Source: Polynucleobacter sp. JS-JIR-II-b4
GTDB lineage: Bacteria > Pseudomonadota > Gammaproteobacteria > Burkholderiales > Burkholderiaceae
DNA length: 64,000 bases
NCBI RefSeq assembly: GCF_018687815.1
Contig: NZ_CP061306.1
Coordinates: 1,922,001 to 1,986,000, forward strand
Direction of reading: 5' to 3'
Part shown: piece after piece, positions 39,263-50,860 of the stretch
Numbering within the stretch: position 1 is the stretch's first letter
Layout of the letters: each line of letters starts with the position of its first letter
Notes under the pieces: generated by a model
What the model saw: the letters and a program-made list of their open reading frames with translations, nothing else
The model's database searches: none
What the model was told of the DNA's origin: nothing
Made by a program: the position numbers and the translations under genes

Positions 39263-40264
39263 TCAGCCTTTGCCAGCCTTTGCGCGGGGATGCGCTTTAT
39301 CGTATGCCTGAGCTAGGTGCTGAAAATCTAAAGACGTATAAATCTGGGTACTAGCAATGCTGGCGTGCCCCAACATCTCCTGCACTGCTCTTAAATCCTG
39401 TGAGGATTGCAGCACGTGGCTCGCAAAGCTATGGCGCATCATATGAGGGTGCACATGGGTGGGTAAACCAGCACGCATGGCTAAAGTACGCAATCTTGCT
39501 TGCACCGTACGCGGCGATAAGCGCTTACCTGTTGCCGACAAAAACAAGGCGATGGATTCTTCTGGATAAGTTCCAGCATCGCGCAGCTCTCGCCACGCAG
39601 CAAGTGATTTCATCGCAGGCACACCAACAGGCACTGAACGTCGTTTGCCGCCCTTACCTAAAACTGTTACTTCAGCAGCATCCCAATCTAACCAGCCAGC
39701 AGATTCCTGTTGGCGATCTTTGCTTTGCATTACATCAATCCCCAATAGCTCTGAAAGGCGCAAGCCAGAGGAATACAGCAAATCAATAATGGCTGCATCG
39801 CGGATGGATTCCAAATCCTTTTTTTCTTCAGCCTCTTTGACGGCTTGATTTACCAAGGAAAGAGCCTGCTCGACCGATAAGGCCTTGGGTAGAGACTTCA
39901 GACGTTTGGGTGCCTTGACGTCGTCAACCGGATTGGCGATTAAATTGCTGGTTACCTTGCCGGCACGGGCATCGCGCCTGGCATCTTTTTCAGTAAGCCA
40001 GTCATACCATCCTCGCCATGCTGAAAGGGCTCTCGCAATACTTCTTGAAGATTTACCTTTGGAATGTAAGCGGCCGGCCCAACGACGTACATGGCCGTTA
40101 CTCACTCTTAACAACTCAATATTGTCTTCAAGTGCAAAGTTTTGCAGGTCACTCAGGTCCATGCCGTACGCTTTAAGCGTATGCGGCGAAAGTTGACGCA
40201 ACACATGTAACTCATGCAAATACTCTTGCATGAGAGGATGTAGTTCAGTCGACTTTAATTTCAT
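39263..40264 (-). CDS. xerC: Tyrosine site-specific recombinase XerC
   Basis: 333 residues. N-terminal SAM-like DNA-binding domain (YLHELHVLRQLSPHTLKAY) and C-terminal catalytic domain with Arg in LLYSSGLRLSELLGI, Lys in VLGKGGKRRSVPVG, HxxR in HPHMMRHSFASHVLQ, His in MLGHASIASTQIY and nucleophile Tyr in the same stretch. XerC with XerD resolves chromosome dimers at dif. Gene overlaps DUF484 by 20 bases, the normal XerC/DUF484 pairing, so it is a housekeeping Xer rather than a phage or integron integrase. Confidence 0.95.
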   Translation of the reverse strand: MKLKSTELHPLMQEYLHELHVLRQLSPHTLKAYGMDLSDLQNFALEDNIELLRVSNGHVRRWAGRLHSKGKSSRSIARALSAWRGWYDWLTEKDARRDARAGKVTSNLIANPVDDVKAPKRLKSLPKALSVEQALSLVNQAVKEAEEKKDLESIRDAAIIDLLYSSGLRLSELLGIDVMQSKDRQQESAGWLDWDAAEVTVLGKGGKRRSVPVGVPAMKSLAAWRELRDAGTYPEESIALFLSATGKRLSPRTVQARLRTLAMRAGLPTHVHPHMMRHSFASHVLQSSQDLRAVQEMLGHASIASTQIYTSLDFQHLAQAYDKAHPRAKAGKG

Positions 40265-40919
40265 AAGCCTGGATACGATCCAAAGCTGCAGCAGTTAATT
40301 CGGCAATTTGACGCAAATAGAAAGCGCCCATATCCGCCGTAAAGCGGGATTCATCCTTGCTGGCTAACAGCAATACTGCGGGCGATTGAGCGGCACCAAT
40401 ACTCTTGCCTAATGGCAACCCAATGGCCACCATGCTTTGCCATTCAGAATCAATGCTTGTCTGGCTTGCTAACAAATCTACGCTGGCTGCCGCCAACTCC
40501 TTAGCAGAGCCGCATAACGGGGTGTCTACCCAAGGGCCAAAAGCAGAGTTAGGCGACAGTAATTGTGCAGCCTCTACTTCGAATACTTCGGCTAAGCCCG
40601 AAGTTATCGCCGCCTCCACATCAGCCTTATTGTTGGACTTCATCAAACGCAATAACCAAGCAACCAAACTTTGTTGGGTTTTGTCATTACGACTTCCAAA
40701 GTGCAACATCTCACTTAAGCGACGATTGAGCTCTTGATTTTGTGTACGCAATACCGTCATCTGACGCTCTTGCAAAGAGATCGCACGATCCTCATGTGGA
40801 TGCTTAATCCGAATCTCATTAAAGAGATCAGCGTAACGCTCAAAGAAGCCTGGGGTTACACGCAACCACTCTGCAACCAATTCTTCTTGCTCGGCTTGTT
40901 TTGGATCGATTGCGCTCAT
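40245..40919 (-). CDS. DUF484 family GAF-like protein
   Basis: 224 residues. It opens LVAEWLRVTPGFFERYADLF and HPHEDRAISLQERQMTVLR, the conserved DUF484 start, followed by a short coiled coil (RTQNQELNRRLSEMLHFG) and a GAF-like domain. Very often encoded next to xerC, as here, but its role is not known to me. 27 bases after gatB. Confidence 0.9.
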   Translation of the reverse strand: MSAIDPKQAEQEELVAEWLRVTPGFFERYADLFNEIRIKHPHEDRAISLQERQMTVLRTQNQELNRRLSEMLHFGSRNDKTQQSLVAWLLRLMKSNNKADVEAAITSGLAEVFEVEAAQLLSPNSAFGPWVDTPLCGSAKELAAASVDLLASQTSIDSEWQSMVAIGLPLGKSIGAAQSPAVLLLASKDESRFTADMGAFYLRQIAELTAAALDRIQAYEIKVD

Positions 40920-40946
40920 GTATTTCTTTCTAATGATGTTCTTTTG

Positions 40947-42419
40947 TTAACCAAGTTTTTTACGCAAGAGCTCATTGACCTGACCAGGGTTTGCTTTGCC
41001 TTGCGAGGCTTTCATGATCTGGCCAACGAGAGCGTTAAACGCCTTCTCCTTACCCGAGCGGAACTCTTCAACCGATTTCTGGTTAGCTGCTAACACCTGA
41101 TCAATGATGGCCTCAATAGCACCGCTATCACTTATTTGCTTCAATCCTTTAGCGTCAATCACCTGATCAACCGTGCTGATAGCTTTACCTGCAATCGCTT
41201 CTTCCCAAAGAATGGCAAAGATATCTTTAGCGATCTTGTTGGAGATAGTGCCATCAGCCACACGCGTTAGTAATGGCGCTAAATGCTCCGCTTTTAATGG
41301 CGCGTCAGCAGTAGCAATACCTGCACGATTTAAGGAGGAAGCAAATTCACCAGCAATTAAATTGGCCGCGGCTTTTGCCAATGGCTTACCTACGATTACT
41401 AATAGCTCTTCAAATACTTTTGCGGTATCACGATCTTGCGTGAGCAACTGCGCATCGTAAGCACTTAAACCAAACTCGGTTTGCCACTGCTCGCGTAATT
41501 GGGCTGGCAGCGCAGGCATTTTGCTACGGACATCTGCGATCCATGCATCATCAATCACAACAGGCAATAAGTCAGGATCGGGGAAGTAGCGGTAGTCATT
41601 AGCATCTTCTTTGCTGCGCATGCTACGGGTTTCGCCACGATCAGGATCATATAAACGGGTTTCTTGAACAACAGTACCGCCATCTTCAATCAACTCAATT
41701 TGACGACGCACTTCATATTGAATTGCCTCTTCCAAAAAGCGGAAGGAGTTCAAGTTTTTAATTTCGCAACGGGTGCCAAACTCGGCCTGACCTTTGGGGC
41801 GAACCGAAACGTTGGCGTCACAACGGAAGGAGCCTTCTTGCATATTGCCGTCACAGACTCCGAGCCACACCACCAAGCCATGCAAAGCCTTGGCATAAGC
41901 AACGGCTTCAGCAGCGCTGCGCATGACTGGCTCTGTCACGATCTCGAGGAGTGGTGTACCTGCGCGGTTCAGATCAATCCCGCTAGAAGGTTCGCCATGA
42001 GGGCCTGTAAAGCCCTCTTCATGGACGGATTTACCAGCATCCTCTTCCATGTGGGCGCGCGTCAATTCAACTACTTTAATTTCATCCCCGACCAAGATCT
42101 CAAGATGACCGCCAACAACAACCGGGATATCCATCTGGCTGATTTGATAGCCCTTAGGTAAATCAGGATAGAAATAGTTTTTGCGAGCAAAAATACTTGC
42201 TGGAGAAATCTTCGCATTGACTGCTAAACCAAATCGAATCGCATGCTTTACTGCTTGACGATTGAGCACCGGTAAAACACCGGGTAGCGCTAAATCCACT
42301 GCGCATGCTTGCGTGTTTGGGGCTGCACCAAAGCGTGTACTTGCACCGCTAAAAATCTTGGATTGAGTTTGTAGCTGAGCGTGGGTCTCTAGACCAATGA
42401 CGACTTCCCATTGCATCAT
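40947..42419 (-). CDS. gatB: Asp-tRNA(Asn)/Glu-tRNA(Gln) amidotransferase subunit B
   Basis: 490 residues from the ATG at 42419, which overlaps the gatA TGA (ATGA); a ten-residue longer reading is not supported. It starts [23 protein letters not shown], typical for GatB, the tRNA-binding and kinase subunit, with the C-terminal YqeY helical tail ([20 protein letters not shown]). With GatA and GatC it amidates misacylated tRNAs. Confidence 0.98.
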   Translation of the reverse strand: MMQWEVVIGLETHAQLQTQSKIFSGASTRFGAAPNTQACAVDLALPGVLPVLNRQAVKHAIRFGLAVNAKISPASIFARKNYFYPDLPKGYQISQMDIPVVVGGHLEILVGDEIKVVELTRAHMEEDAGKSVHEEGFTGPHGEPSSGIDLNRAGTPLLEIVTEPVMRSAAEAVAYAKALHGLVVWLGVCDGNMQEGSFRCDANVSVRPKGQAEFGTRCEIKNLNSFRFLEEAIQYEVRRQIELIEDGGTVVQETRLYDPDRGETRSMRSKEDANDYRYFPDPDLLPVVIDDAWIADVRSKMPALPAQLREQWQTEFGLSAYDAQLLTQDRDTAKVFEELLVIVGKPLAKAAANLIAGEFASSLNRAGIATADAPLKAEHLAPLLTRVADGTISNKIAKDIFAILWEEAIAGKAISTVDQVIDAKGLKQISDSGAIEAIIDQVLAANQKSVEEFRSGKEKAFNALVGQIMKASQGKANPGQVNELLRKKLG

Positions 42420-43933
42420 GCCACCTCGCTTGCTGGACGCAAATGCCAATCGCTGGCTTGCTGATATTGATGTGCCACTTGCAACAAGCGTGCTTCAGAA
42501 AAATAATTACCAATGAGTTGCATGCCGATAGGTAAATTATTTCCATTAAATCCACATGGGGCACTCATCGCTGGTAAACCTGCCAAGTTTGTAGAAAGCG
42601 TATAAATATCTTCTAGATACATTTGCACTGGATCTTTAGATTTCTCGCCCAAACGCCAAGCTACATCAGGGGCTACAGGCCCCAGGATGACGTCACATTG
42701 ATTGAATGCAGCTTGAAAGTCTGCAGCAATAATGCGACGAATTTTTTGTGCCTGCAGGTAATAAGCATCATAGTAACCATGACAAAGAACATACGTTCCA
42801 ATCATGATGCGGCGCTTTACTTCGGCTCCAAAACCTTCGGTACGTGACTTGGCATACATATCATTGAGATCGCGATACTCATTGGCACGATACCCATAAC
42901 GCACACCATCAAAGCGACTCAAGTTACTCGATGCTTCTGCAGGCGCTAAAACGTAATACACCGGAATAGAGAGTTTGGTTTTTGGCAGACTCACATCAAT
43001 CAATGTAGCGCCTAAATTTTCTAAAAGCTTGGCTGCTTCATTAACGGATTTCGCTACATCGCTTGCCAAACCTTCAGCAAAGAATTCTTTTGGCAAACCA
43101 ACACGCAAACCTTCCAATGGTTTTGCGGGATTGGTATTACCTTCTTTCCAATGTTGATTGAGGTAACGACCGTAATCTTCACCAGAATCAGCCAAGGAGG
43201 TGGAGTCACGCGGATCATGCGAAGACATTGCAGACAGCAACAAGGCGCAATCTTCTGCAGTTTTGCCCATCGGCCCAGCTTGATCGAGCGAGGAAGCGTA
43301 AGCAATCATGCCGTAGCGCGACACGCGCCCATAACTCGGCTTAATGCCGGTTAATCCACAAAATGCTGCTGGCTGACGGATTGAGCCGCCTGTATCTGTG
43401 CCGGTAGCGATCGGAGCCAAACCAGCGGCTACGGCTGCAGCCGAGCCGCCCGATGAACCGCCAGCCACGTGGGCAGAATTCCATGGGTTTAGTACAGGGC
43501 CATAGGCAGAGTTCTCATTAGACGAGCCCATCGCGAACTCGTCCATATTGGTTTTACCCAAACAAACCATTCCAGCGCCATGGGGATTGTTTTCATCGGG
43601 AATTCCCAAATTAGCCACTACCGTGGCATCAAAAGGACTTTGGTATCCAGCCAAGATTTTGGACGCCGCAGTGGACTTCCAGCCACGCGTTACAAAGACA
43701 TCTTTGTGGGCAACAGGGATGCCCGTCAAATTACCAGATTTTCCAGATGAAATAAGCTGATCTGCTTTATTTGCTTGTTCTAAGCTTAAGTGAGCATTCA
43801 CATCAAGGTATGCATTCCACTGTTTTCCAGCCTCAATACGATCCAAAAAGTACTGGGTTAACTCCTTGCTGGAGACCTCTTTTGCAGCCAGTGCTTTTGC
43901 CATCAAAGCGATAGGGGTGTTGTGCCAACTCAT
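42416..43933 (-). CDS. gatA: Asp-tRNA(Asn)/Glu-tRNA(Gln) amidotransferase subunit A
   Basis: 505-residue amidase-signature glutaminase. Catalytic Lys is K77 in IPVAHKDVF; the cis-Ser lies in [14 protein letters not shown] (about 160) and the nucleophile Ser in [15 protein letters not shown] (about 184). It releases ammonia from glutamine and channels it to GatB. Both ends overlap partner genes by four bases (gatC upstream, gatB downstream). Confidence 0.98.
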   Translation of the reverse strand: MSWHNTPIALMAKALAAKEVSSKELTQYFLDRIEAGKQWNAYLDVNAHLSLEQANKADQLISSGKSGNLTGIPVAHKDVFVTRGWKSTAASKILAGYQSPFDATVVANLGIPDENNPHGAGMVCLGKTNMDEFAMGSSNENSAYGPVLNPWNSAHVAGGSSGGSAAAVAAGLAPIATGTDTGGSIRQPAAFCGLTGIKPSYGRVSRYGMIAYASSLDQAGPMGKTAEDCALLLSAMSSHDPRDSTSLADSGEDYGRYLNQHWKEGNTNPAKPLEGLRVGLPKEFFAEGLASDVAKSVNEAAKLLENLGATLIDVSLPKTKLSIPVYYVLAPAEASSNLSRFDGVRYGYRANEYRDLNDMYAKSRTEGFGAEVKRRIMIGTYVLCHGYYDAYYLQAQKIRRIIAADFQAAFNQCDVILGPVAPDVAWRLGEKSKDPVQMYLEDIYTLSTNLAGLPAMSAPCGFNGNNLPIGMQLIGNYFSEARLLQVAHQYQQASDWHLRPASEVA

Positions 43934-44223
43934 TCGATCACCTTTGGCACCAAGAAATAGCCATCATGCTGAGCAGGGGCTGATTGCATGTTTTCGGCAC
44001 GATGGTCTGATTCAGTAACCTGGTCAACACGCATGGGTTGGGCCAAATCACGCAAAAAGAGGATTGGGTGAGCCAAAGGCTCAAGACCACTTGTATCAAC
44101 GGCTTGCATTTCCTCAACCAAGGAAAAAATGGCCTGCAATTGAGGCAAAACTGCCTCGGCTTCTGCTTGGTTTAATTCAAGCCTAGATAGGTGCGCAATG
44201 CGCTGGACATCATCAAGTTTCAT
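43930..44223 (-). CDS. gatC: Asp-tRNA(Asn)/Glu-tRNA(Gln) amidotransferase subunit C
   Basis: 97-residue small subunit that wraps GatA and GatB together. [20 protein letters not shown] at the N-terminus and [20 protein letters not shown] near the end are GatC features. First gene of the gatCAB run, 59 bases from the divergent mreB. Confidence 0.96.
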   Translation of the reverse strand: MKLDDVQRIAHLSRLELNQAEAEAVLPQLQAIFSLVEEMQAVDTSGLEPLAHPILFLRDLAQPMRVDQVTESDHRAENMQSAPAQHDGYFLVPKVIE

Positions 44224-44258
44224 GGGACGAGAGTATCATTCCTATATATTTTCATTAA

Positions 44259-45326
<1,068 letters not shown>

Positions 45327-45350
45327 GCGACATACACGTCGACCAGGGAA

Positions 45351-46286
45351 TTGCAACATAGCGCTCCACCACTTTTCAGACAGGGCATTCCGGCCTTACT
45401 TAAACTGATTGTCTGTCTGTCGATCAGCATCGCTCTGATGCTGATCGATTTTCGTTTCAAAGCACTCGACCCCATTCGCAACAACGTCAATTGGATTTTG
45501 CGTCCACTTGAATATGTCATGATGGCGCCGCGCAATGCCTTCGAAGCGACGTCTGAGTATTTCACAACCAGATCGACTCTTGATCAAGAAAACCAAGTAA
45601 TGAAAGTGCGTCAAGCAGAGCTTTCTTTGCTGGCAAATCAATCTGAATTTTTGATGGTGGAAAACCAAAACCTGCGCGAGCTTATGACTTTGCAAAAACA
45701 GGTTCCATTCAAAACATTGCCGGTAGAAATTCTATTTAACCCACCCAATCCCATTTCACAACGCATCGTAATCAATCGCGGTAGTAATGACGGCCTAAAG
45801 CTTGGGAACCCGATTGCCAATGATTCCGGAATTCTGGGCCAAGTGGTCCGTCTCTATGAGCGCTCTGCCGAGGTTTCCCTGTTGGAGGACCGTGATTTTG
45901 CGGTTCCAGTCCAAGTGGCCCGCAACGGCCTTCGTGCAGCCGTATTTGGCGCAGGGCGCGGCAATCCACTAGAGCTTCGCTACCTCCCGGTAGCCAGCGA
46001 TTTGGAAGTTGGCGATATTTTGCTGACCTCGGGCATTGATGGCGTTTACCCTCCAGGGTTTGCAGTAGCAGTGATTAGCAAGATTGAGCGCAATGTCGAT
46101 AAGAACTCTTCTAACGTCTTTTGTGTTCCCGTTGCGGCAGTAAATCGCTATCGTCAAGCGCTTGCACTGTTGTACGATCCGCAACTCGATGCCAAAGCAG
46201 CTACTGTGAATAACAAATCCACTTCTGGTGCACCACTAAGCAATACACCCGGCAGACGCCAAACGCGTGCGCGAGGTATGCAATGA
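45351..46286 (+). CDS. mreC: Rod shape-determining protein MreC
   Basis: 311 residues. One membrane helix near residues 13-32 (ALLKLIVCLSISIALMLIDF), a coiled coil (about 80-120) and the MreC double beta-barrel domain (RIVINRGSNDGLKLGNPI, LEVGDILLTSGIDGVYPPGF). Start TTG at 45351, with AGGG close upstream. It links MreB to PBP2 in the periplasm. The stop overlaps mreD. Confidence 0.95.
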   Translation: MQHSAPPLFRQGIPALLKLIVCLSISIALMLIDFRFKALDPIRNNVNWILRPLEYVMMAPRNAFEATSEYFTTRSTLDQENQVMKVRQAELSLLANQSEFLMVENQNLRELMTLQKQVPFKTLPVEILFNPPNPISQRIVINRGSNDGLKLGNPIANDSGILGQVVRLYERSAEVSLLEDRDFAVPVQVARNGLRAAVFGAGRGNPLELRYLPVASDLEVGDILLTSGIDGVYPPGFAVAVISKIERNVDKNSSNVFCVPVAAVNRYRQALALLYDPQLDAKAATVNNKSTSGAPLSNTPGRRQTRARGMQ

Positions 46287-46807
46287 TCGATTTCCAGAGC
46301 GGCTATATTCTGCGCCCGGTCAATCCGGTCTTTATTTATTTCAGCCTATTTTGTGCGCTGCTATTAAACCTATTACCCATTGGCAATTACGGCTGGGTGC
46401 CAGATTGGTTAATCCTGTGTATTGTGTTTTGGAATATTCATCAGCATCGTTATGTCAGCGTCATCACCGCCTTCATTTTGGGCTTGATGATGGATGTACA
46501 TAATTCTGATTTATTAGGGTTGCACGCCTTTAGTTATTCCCTAGTAGCCTACCTTGCTATCTCCTGGCACAGGCGCATTGTGGCGCTCACCGTTCTCTCC
46601 CAGGCTCTGCACCTGCTTCCTATTTTCTTATTGGTATCGCTATTTCCTGTGCTGGCACACTGGCTGCTCAGCGGTGAACTCTATTGGTGGGCTTTAACAG
46701 GGGCGATTCAGGCTTGGATTGAAGCAATGCTTTGGCCACTAGCCACCCGCATCTTGCTTGCGCCGCAACGTCGCCCTATAGATGTTGATCACAATCGACC
46801 CCTTTAA
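46283..46807 (+). CDS. mreD: Rod shape-determining protein MreD
   Basis: 174 residues, hydrophobic throughout with about five membrane segments. The family markers FILGLMMDVHNSDLLGLHAF and YLAISWHRR are present. It starts inside the mreC stop (ATGA) and leads to mrdA nine bases later. Membrane partner of MreC in the elongasome. Confidence 0.94.
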   Translation: MIDFQSGYILRPVNPVFIYFSLFCALLLNLLPIGNYGWVPDWLILCIVFWNIHQHRYVSVITAFILGLMMDVHNSDLLGLHAFSYSLVAYLAISWHRRIVALTVLSQALHLLPIFLLVSLFPVLAHWLLSGELYWWALTGAIQAWIEAMLWPLATRILLAPQRRPIDVDHNRPL

Positions 46808-46815
46808 GAAGCGGC

Positions 46816-48723
46816 ATGGTTTCTTTTAAAAAGCCGAATCTCGACTCTTTTCAAGAGCGCATTCATATTGCGACTCTATTTGTCACGTTTTGCTTTTTAC
46901 TACTCATTACCCGTCTTGTATGGCTACAACTAGTAAGCCACGGAAAATACGCACTTCTGGCTGAAAGCAATCGTATTGCCTTGGTTCCGGCGCCGGCAAA
47001 TCGTGGGCTCATTATTGATCGCAATGGCATCGTTATTGGTCGAAATTATTCTGCCCTTACCTTGGATGTGAACGCTGAAGAAGTCAAAGGGAATGTAGAT
47101 CAACTCATCAACGATCTTTCTGAAATCGTTGCTATTTCGCCCCGGGATCGTCGCAATTTCAAGCGCTCCCTGGAGGATTCTCGCAATATGGGTACTTTCC
47201 CCCTGCGCTCTATGCTCAACGAGACCGAAACTGCCCGGTTTATGGCCAATCGCTATCGCTTTCCTGGGGTAGAAATCCGGGCTAGAAGCTTTCGGGAGTA
47301 TCCATACAACGAATTAGCCTCCCACCTGATTGGCTATATTGGCCGCGTTTCGCAACGCGACAAAGAGCGCATGCAGACTGAAATTGAGGGCGCCAAGGCC
47401 GATGATCCTGATGCTTTGCAGGCTTCTTTCTTACCTGGCATTCAGTACGTAGGCAAGATTGGTTTAGAGCAAAGTTATGAAACTGTATTGCGCGGTGTGC
47501 CCGGTTACGATCAAGTAGAAATTACTGCGGGCGGCAAACCAGTTCGTACACTTTCTAGCTCTCCTTCAGTTCCCGGCAAAAATGTAGTTCTCTCAGTTGA
47601 TATCAAGCTTCAATATTTAGTTGAGCAACTGTATGGAAATTTCCGTGGTGCATTTGTGGCGATTGAACCAGAGACCGGTGACGTATTGGCTTTTGTCTCT
47701 AAGCCCAACTTCAATCCGAATGATTTTGTTGAGGGCATTGATTCAGTGACTTGGAAAGAGTTGAATGACTCACCACAGAAGCCACTCTATAACCGCCCAC
47801 TAAAAGGGATCTATCCACCTGGATCCACTTACAAACCTTTCATGGCATTGGCGGCCTTAGAAAATAAAAAGCGCACACCATCACAAACAATTTCGGATCC
47901 TGGTTACTTTGACTTTGGTAACCATACCTTCCGGGATGATAAAAAAGGTGGTCACGGAATTGTCGACATGCAAAAGTCGATTGTTGAATCTTGTGACACG
48001 TATTACTACATGCTTGCCCGAGACATGGGCGTCAACATGATTGCCGATTTTATGAGGCCATTAGGCTTTGGTCAAATTACTGGCATCGATTTACAAGGCG
48101 AAGCAAGAGGTGTTTTGCCATCCACCGAGTGGAAGAAAAATACTTTCAAAAAACCTGAGCAGCAAAAGTGGTACGAGGGTGAAACTATTTCCTTAGGCAT
48201 TGGGCAGGGTTACAACGCTTTCACAATTTTGCAATTAGCTCATGCCATGGCAAACGTAGCTAATAACGGTATTGTGATGAAGCCTCACTTAGTCAAAGCT
48301 ATTGAAGATCCATTTACTCGCAACAGAGTGCTGACAACCCCAAAAGAAAGTTATCGCATCGATCTCAATGCTGAGAATATTGAAGTGATCAAGAAGGCTA
48401 TGGTCGAGGTTAATAACTCTGGCACATCTGCCGCAGCATTTAAGGGCACTGGATATCAAGTGGGCGGAAAAACCGGAACTGCGCAGGTATTTAGCTTGAA
48501 CTCCAAAGATTACAAACATGGATCCACAGCAGAATTTTTGCGCGACCATGCCTTGTATATCGCATTTGCTCCAGCGGATAAACCAACCATTGTGATTGCG
48601 ATGGTTGTAGAGAACGCAGGCTTCGGCGCGCAGTATGCCGCTCCGATTGCACGTCAAGCATTGGACTACTACATTGAGGGCAAGTGGCCCAAGGAGGTTC
48701 CTGAATGGAAAAGAGCCCCTTAA
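46816..48723 (+). CDS. mrdA: Penicillin-binding protein 2 (elongasome transpeptidase)
   Basis: 635 residues. One N-terminal membrane helix (about 17-38), a PBP dimerisation domain (NRGLIIDRNGIVIGRNYSA) and a transpeptidase domain. SxxK is S337-K340 in YPPGSTYKPF, the second motif is SCD in ESCDTYYYMLARDMG, and the third is KTGTAQV. It cross-links peptidoglycan during elongation together with RodA, which overlaps its 3' end by 19 bases. Confidence 0.97.
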   Translation: MVSFKKPNLDSFQERIHIATLFVTFCFLLLITRLVWLQLVSHGKYALLAESNRIALVPAPANRGLIIDRNGIVIGRNYSALTLDVNAEEVKGNVDQLINDLSEIVAISPRDRRNFKRSLEDSRNMGTFPLRSMLNETETARFMANRYRFPGVEIRARSFREYPYNELASHLIGYIGRVSQRDKERMQTEIEGAKADDPDALQASFLPGIQYVGKIGLEQSYETVLRGVPGYDQVEITAGGKPVRTLSSSPSVPGKNVVLSVDIKLQYLVEQLYGNFRGAFVAIEPETGDVLAFVSKPNFNPNDFVEGIDSVTWKELNDSPQKPLYNRPLKGIYPPGSTYKPFMALAALENKKRTPSQTISDPGYFDFGNHTFRDDKKGGHGIVDMQKSIVESCDTYYYMLARDMGVNMIADFMRPLGFGQITGIDLQGEARGVLPSTEWKKNTFKKPEQQKWYEGETISLGIGQGYNAFTILQLAHAMANVANNGIVMKPHLVKAIEDPFTRNRVLTTPKESYRIDLNAENIEVIKKAMVEVNNSGTSAAAFKGTGYQVGGKTGTAQVFSLNSKDYKHGSTAEFLRDHALYIAFAPADKPTIVIAMVVENAGFGAQYAAPIARQALDYYIEGKWPKEVPEWKRAP

Positions 48724-49856
48724 TCAAAGTTAAAGGATTTTTCTCAAGCATCTTTGCGGGACTAGATCGCCAGCTAGGCTTTATTCTGCTTGGCTTAGCT
48801 GCCGTTGGCTTTTTTACTTTTTTATCTGCAAGTCAAAATACACCCGTACAAATTGCAGATGAATTGCGCAACCTCGCACTCTCGTTTTTAGTGATGTGGA
48901 TCGTTTCACGTATTCCACCTAAGTGGTTAGAGATGGGTGCAGTTTGGATTTATGGATTTGGTGTTGCCCTCTTAATCGCAGTAGCCGCATTCGGACTCAT
49001 TAAAAAAGGTGCTCGTCGCTGGCTCAATATTGGAGTTGTCATTCAGCCATCCGAGATCATGAAGATTGCAATGCCACTCATGCTTGCCTGGTACTTTCAA
49101 AAGCGGGAAGGCATTCAAAAATCCTGGGACTATGGTGTTGCTGCAGTGATCTTAGCTATACCGGTTTTTTTAATTGCACGCCAACCAGACTTGGGAACGG
49201 CGTTACTCGTTTTTGCAGCAGGGCTATACGTCATCATCTTGGCGGGCCTACCGTGGAAATGGATACTGCCATTTATTGGTTTGGGTGTTATTGGTATTTT
49301 GTTAATTATTATTTTTGGCGGCACTATTTGTGCGCACGATGTAGTGTGGCCATTTGTGCACGACTATCAAAAGCATCGCATATGTACTTTGCTAGATCCA
49401 ACTAGCGACCCGCTTGGTAAAGGCTTTCATACCATTCAATCTATGATTGCTATTGGCTCTGGTGGATTCTTTGGCAAAGGTTGGTTCCAAGGAACGCAAG
49501 CACATCTAGAATTTATTCCAGAAAAACATACTGACTTTGTCTTTGCAGTGTTCTCTGAGGAATTTGGTTTGTTGGGCAACCTGATATTGATTGCCTTGTT
49601 CTTTGCGCTCATTAAAAGAGGTTTAGCGATCTCGGCGAGTGGGCCAAACTTATTTACGCGTCTGTTAGGTGCGTCAGTGACTTTAATTTTCTTTACCTAT
49701 GCATTTGTCAACATTGGCATGGTGAGCGGCCTCTTGCCGGTAGTTGGTGTGCCACTTCCATTTATTAGCTATGGTGGCACTGCATTAGTGACGCTTGGCT
49801 TTGGCGCAGGAATATTAATGAGCATCCATCGTCACCGTCGTTTAGTGCAAAGCTAA
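48705..49856 (+). CDS. rodA: RodA SEDS-family peptidoglycan glycosyltransferase
   Basis: 383 residues with about ten membrane helices. SEDS marks: GARRWLNIGVVIQPSEIMKI, DLGTALLVFAAGLYV, TDFVFAVFSEEFGLLGN with the catalytic Asp-like residue region, and the C-terminal GLLPVVGVPLPFISYGGTA. Glycosyltransferase partner of PBP2. Last gene of the mre operon; a perfect terminator palindrome starts 44 bases after its stop. Confidence 0.97.
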   Translation: MEKSPLIKVKGFFSSIFAGLDRQLGFILLGLAAVGFFTFLSASQNTPVQIADELRNLALSFLVMWIVSRIPPKWLEMGAVWIYGFGVALLIAVAAFGLIKKGARRWLNIGVVIQPSEIMKIAMPLMLAWYFQKREGIQKSWDYGVAAVILAIPVFLIARQPDLGTALLVFAAGLYVIILAGLPWKWILPFIGLGVIGILLIIIFGGTICAHDVVWPFVHDYQKHRICTLLDPTSDPLGKGFHTIQSMIAIGSGGFFGKGWFQGTQAHLEFIPEKHTDFVFAVFSEEFGLLGNLILIALFFALIKRGLAISASGPNLFTRLLGASVTLIFFTYAFVNIGMVSGLLPVVGVPLPFISYGGTALVTLGFGAGILMSIHRHRRLVQS

Positions 49857-49900
49857 CTCAGTGAAGTGATGCATTTGATTGATGGAGATTTTTGAAGGAA

Positions 49901-49930
49901 TAAAAAAGCCCGGCATGCCGGGCTTTTTTA
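49901..49930. terminator. Bidirectional Rho-independent terminator between rodA and HU
   Basis: Perfect 30-base palindrome: six A, GCCCGGCA core, its complement and six T. It serves both the mre operon (+) and the HU gene (-), whose stops lie 44 and 15 bases away. Confidence 0.95.
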
Positions 49931-49945
49931 TCAACAAAGGAAGAA

Positions 49946-50230
49946 TTACTTCTTACGCTTGTTAACTGAATCTTTAAATGCTTTACCAGCAGAAAACTTA
50001 ACAGTCTTTGCAGCAGCAATTTTGAGTGGCTCGCCAGTTTTTGGGTTACGACCCATACGTGCAGCACGTTTGCCAGAAGCAAAAGTACCAAAGCCGATCA
50101 GTTGTACTGAGTCACCTTTAGTAACAGCTTTGATAATTGTGTCGATTGCAGAATTCAATGCGAATTCAGCTTTGGCTTTAGAAATCTCCGCGTCGTCAGC
50201 AATCGCTGCGATTAGTTCGGCTTTGTTCAA
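49946..50230 (-). CDS. hupB: HU-family DNA-binding protein, TTG start
   Basis: 94 residues: [23 protein letters not shown], then the beta-arm [23 protein letters not shown] with the intercalating Pro, ending [18 protein letters not shown]. The start is TTG at 50230 with AGGAG six bases upstream; an in-frame ATG at 50266 would add twelve residues not found in HU. Abundant nucleoid protein that bends DNA. Monocistronic, terminated by the palindrome at 49901. Confidence 0.95.
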   Translation of the reverse strand: MNKAELIAAIADDAEISKAKAEFALNSAIDTIIKAVTKGDSVQLIGFGTFASGKRAARMGRNPKTGEPLKIAAAKTVKFSAGKAFKDSVNKRKK

Positions 50231-50343
50231 GTGAAGCTCCTTATAGATATTGATGTCAGCGCACATTACGCTTACATGATTTTAACCACAAAAAATTACA
50301 AAAATAAAGTTGCGTTACAGCAATTTTTTACTACGACTACAAA

Positions 50344-50709
50344 TTACTCATCCAAAACGGTGATATCAGAAACAAAATACTCGGTATCGCCAAAACAGGT
50401 TGTTGGCAAACCAATGTGTTGCTCATACTTTAGGGCAACCTTTTTACCTAAATTAGCATTTATTTTTTGCGCCACAGCATCTTCTCGCACCGTAAAGAGG
50501 AATTTTTCTGACATTGTGCCTGGCATAGAAACCATGGCCAATTCACCTTCCCAGGTTTTACATATATAACCGCGATTAGAGAATTTCTGGACATACCCTG
50601 CGCGTTCACCGCTGCCATAGCTCCAAGTTAGCATTCCCCACGTATAGACCGAAATACCCACTAACCCAATTAAAACAAGGCTTAAGAGCCACTTTATAAA
50701 GCTATTCAT
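50344..50709 (-). CDS. Small membrane-anchored protein of unknown function
   Basis: About 121 residues from the ATG at 50709, with AGGATG upstream; the longer 137-residue reading begins with an unlikely segment. A hydrophobic helix (FIKWLLSLVLIGLVGISVY) is followed by a soluble part with YGSGERAGYVQKFSNRG, ICKTWEGELAMVSMPG and a Cys near the C-terminus that could pair with the first. N-in, C-out topology is likely. I do not recognise a function. Confidence 0.75.
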   Translation of the reverse strand: MNSFIKWLLSLVLIGLVGISVYTWGMLTWSYGSGERAGYVQKFSNRGYICKTWEGELAMVSMPGTMSEKFLFTVREDAVAQKINANLGKKVALKYEQHIGLPTTCFGDTEYFVSDITVLDE

Positions 50710-50860
50710 AAGATCATCCTTAGCAAAACTCCACATAAACCCTAAGCCGGTTTTCAAACCCTCTGCTTGAAGTATATGAGTATCCGAGCATAAGAAATAG
50801 TCAATTTAGGGCTGGCATACAAATTAAAATACTAACAATTACCTCACTTAGACAAAGCTC

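Noticed and set aside
39263..40264. Integrase marking a mobile element
   Set aside because: The tyrosine recombinase overlaps DUF484 and lies among housekeeping genes, as XerC does; no att repeats or cargo genes are near.
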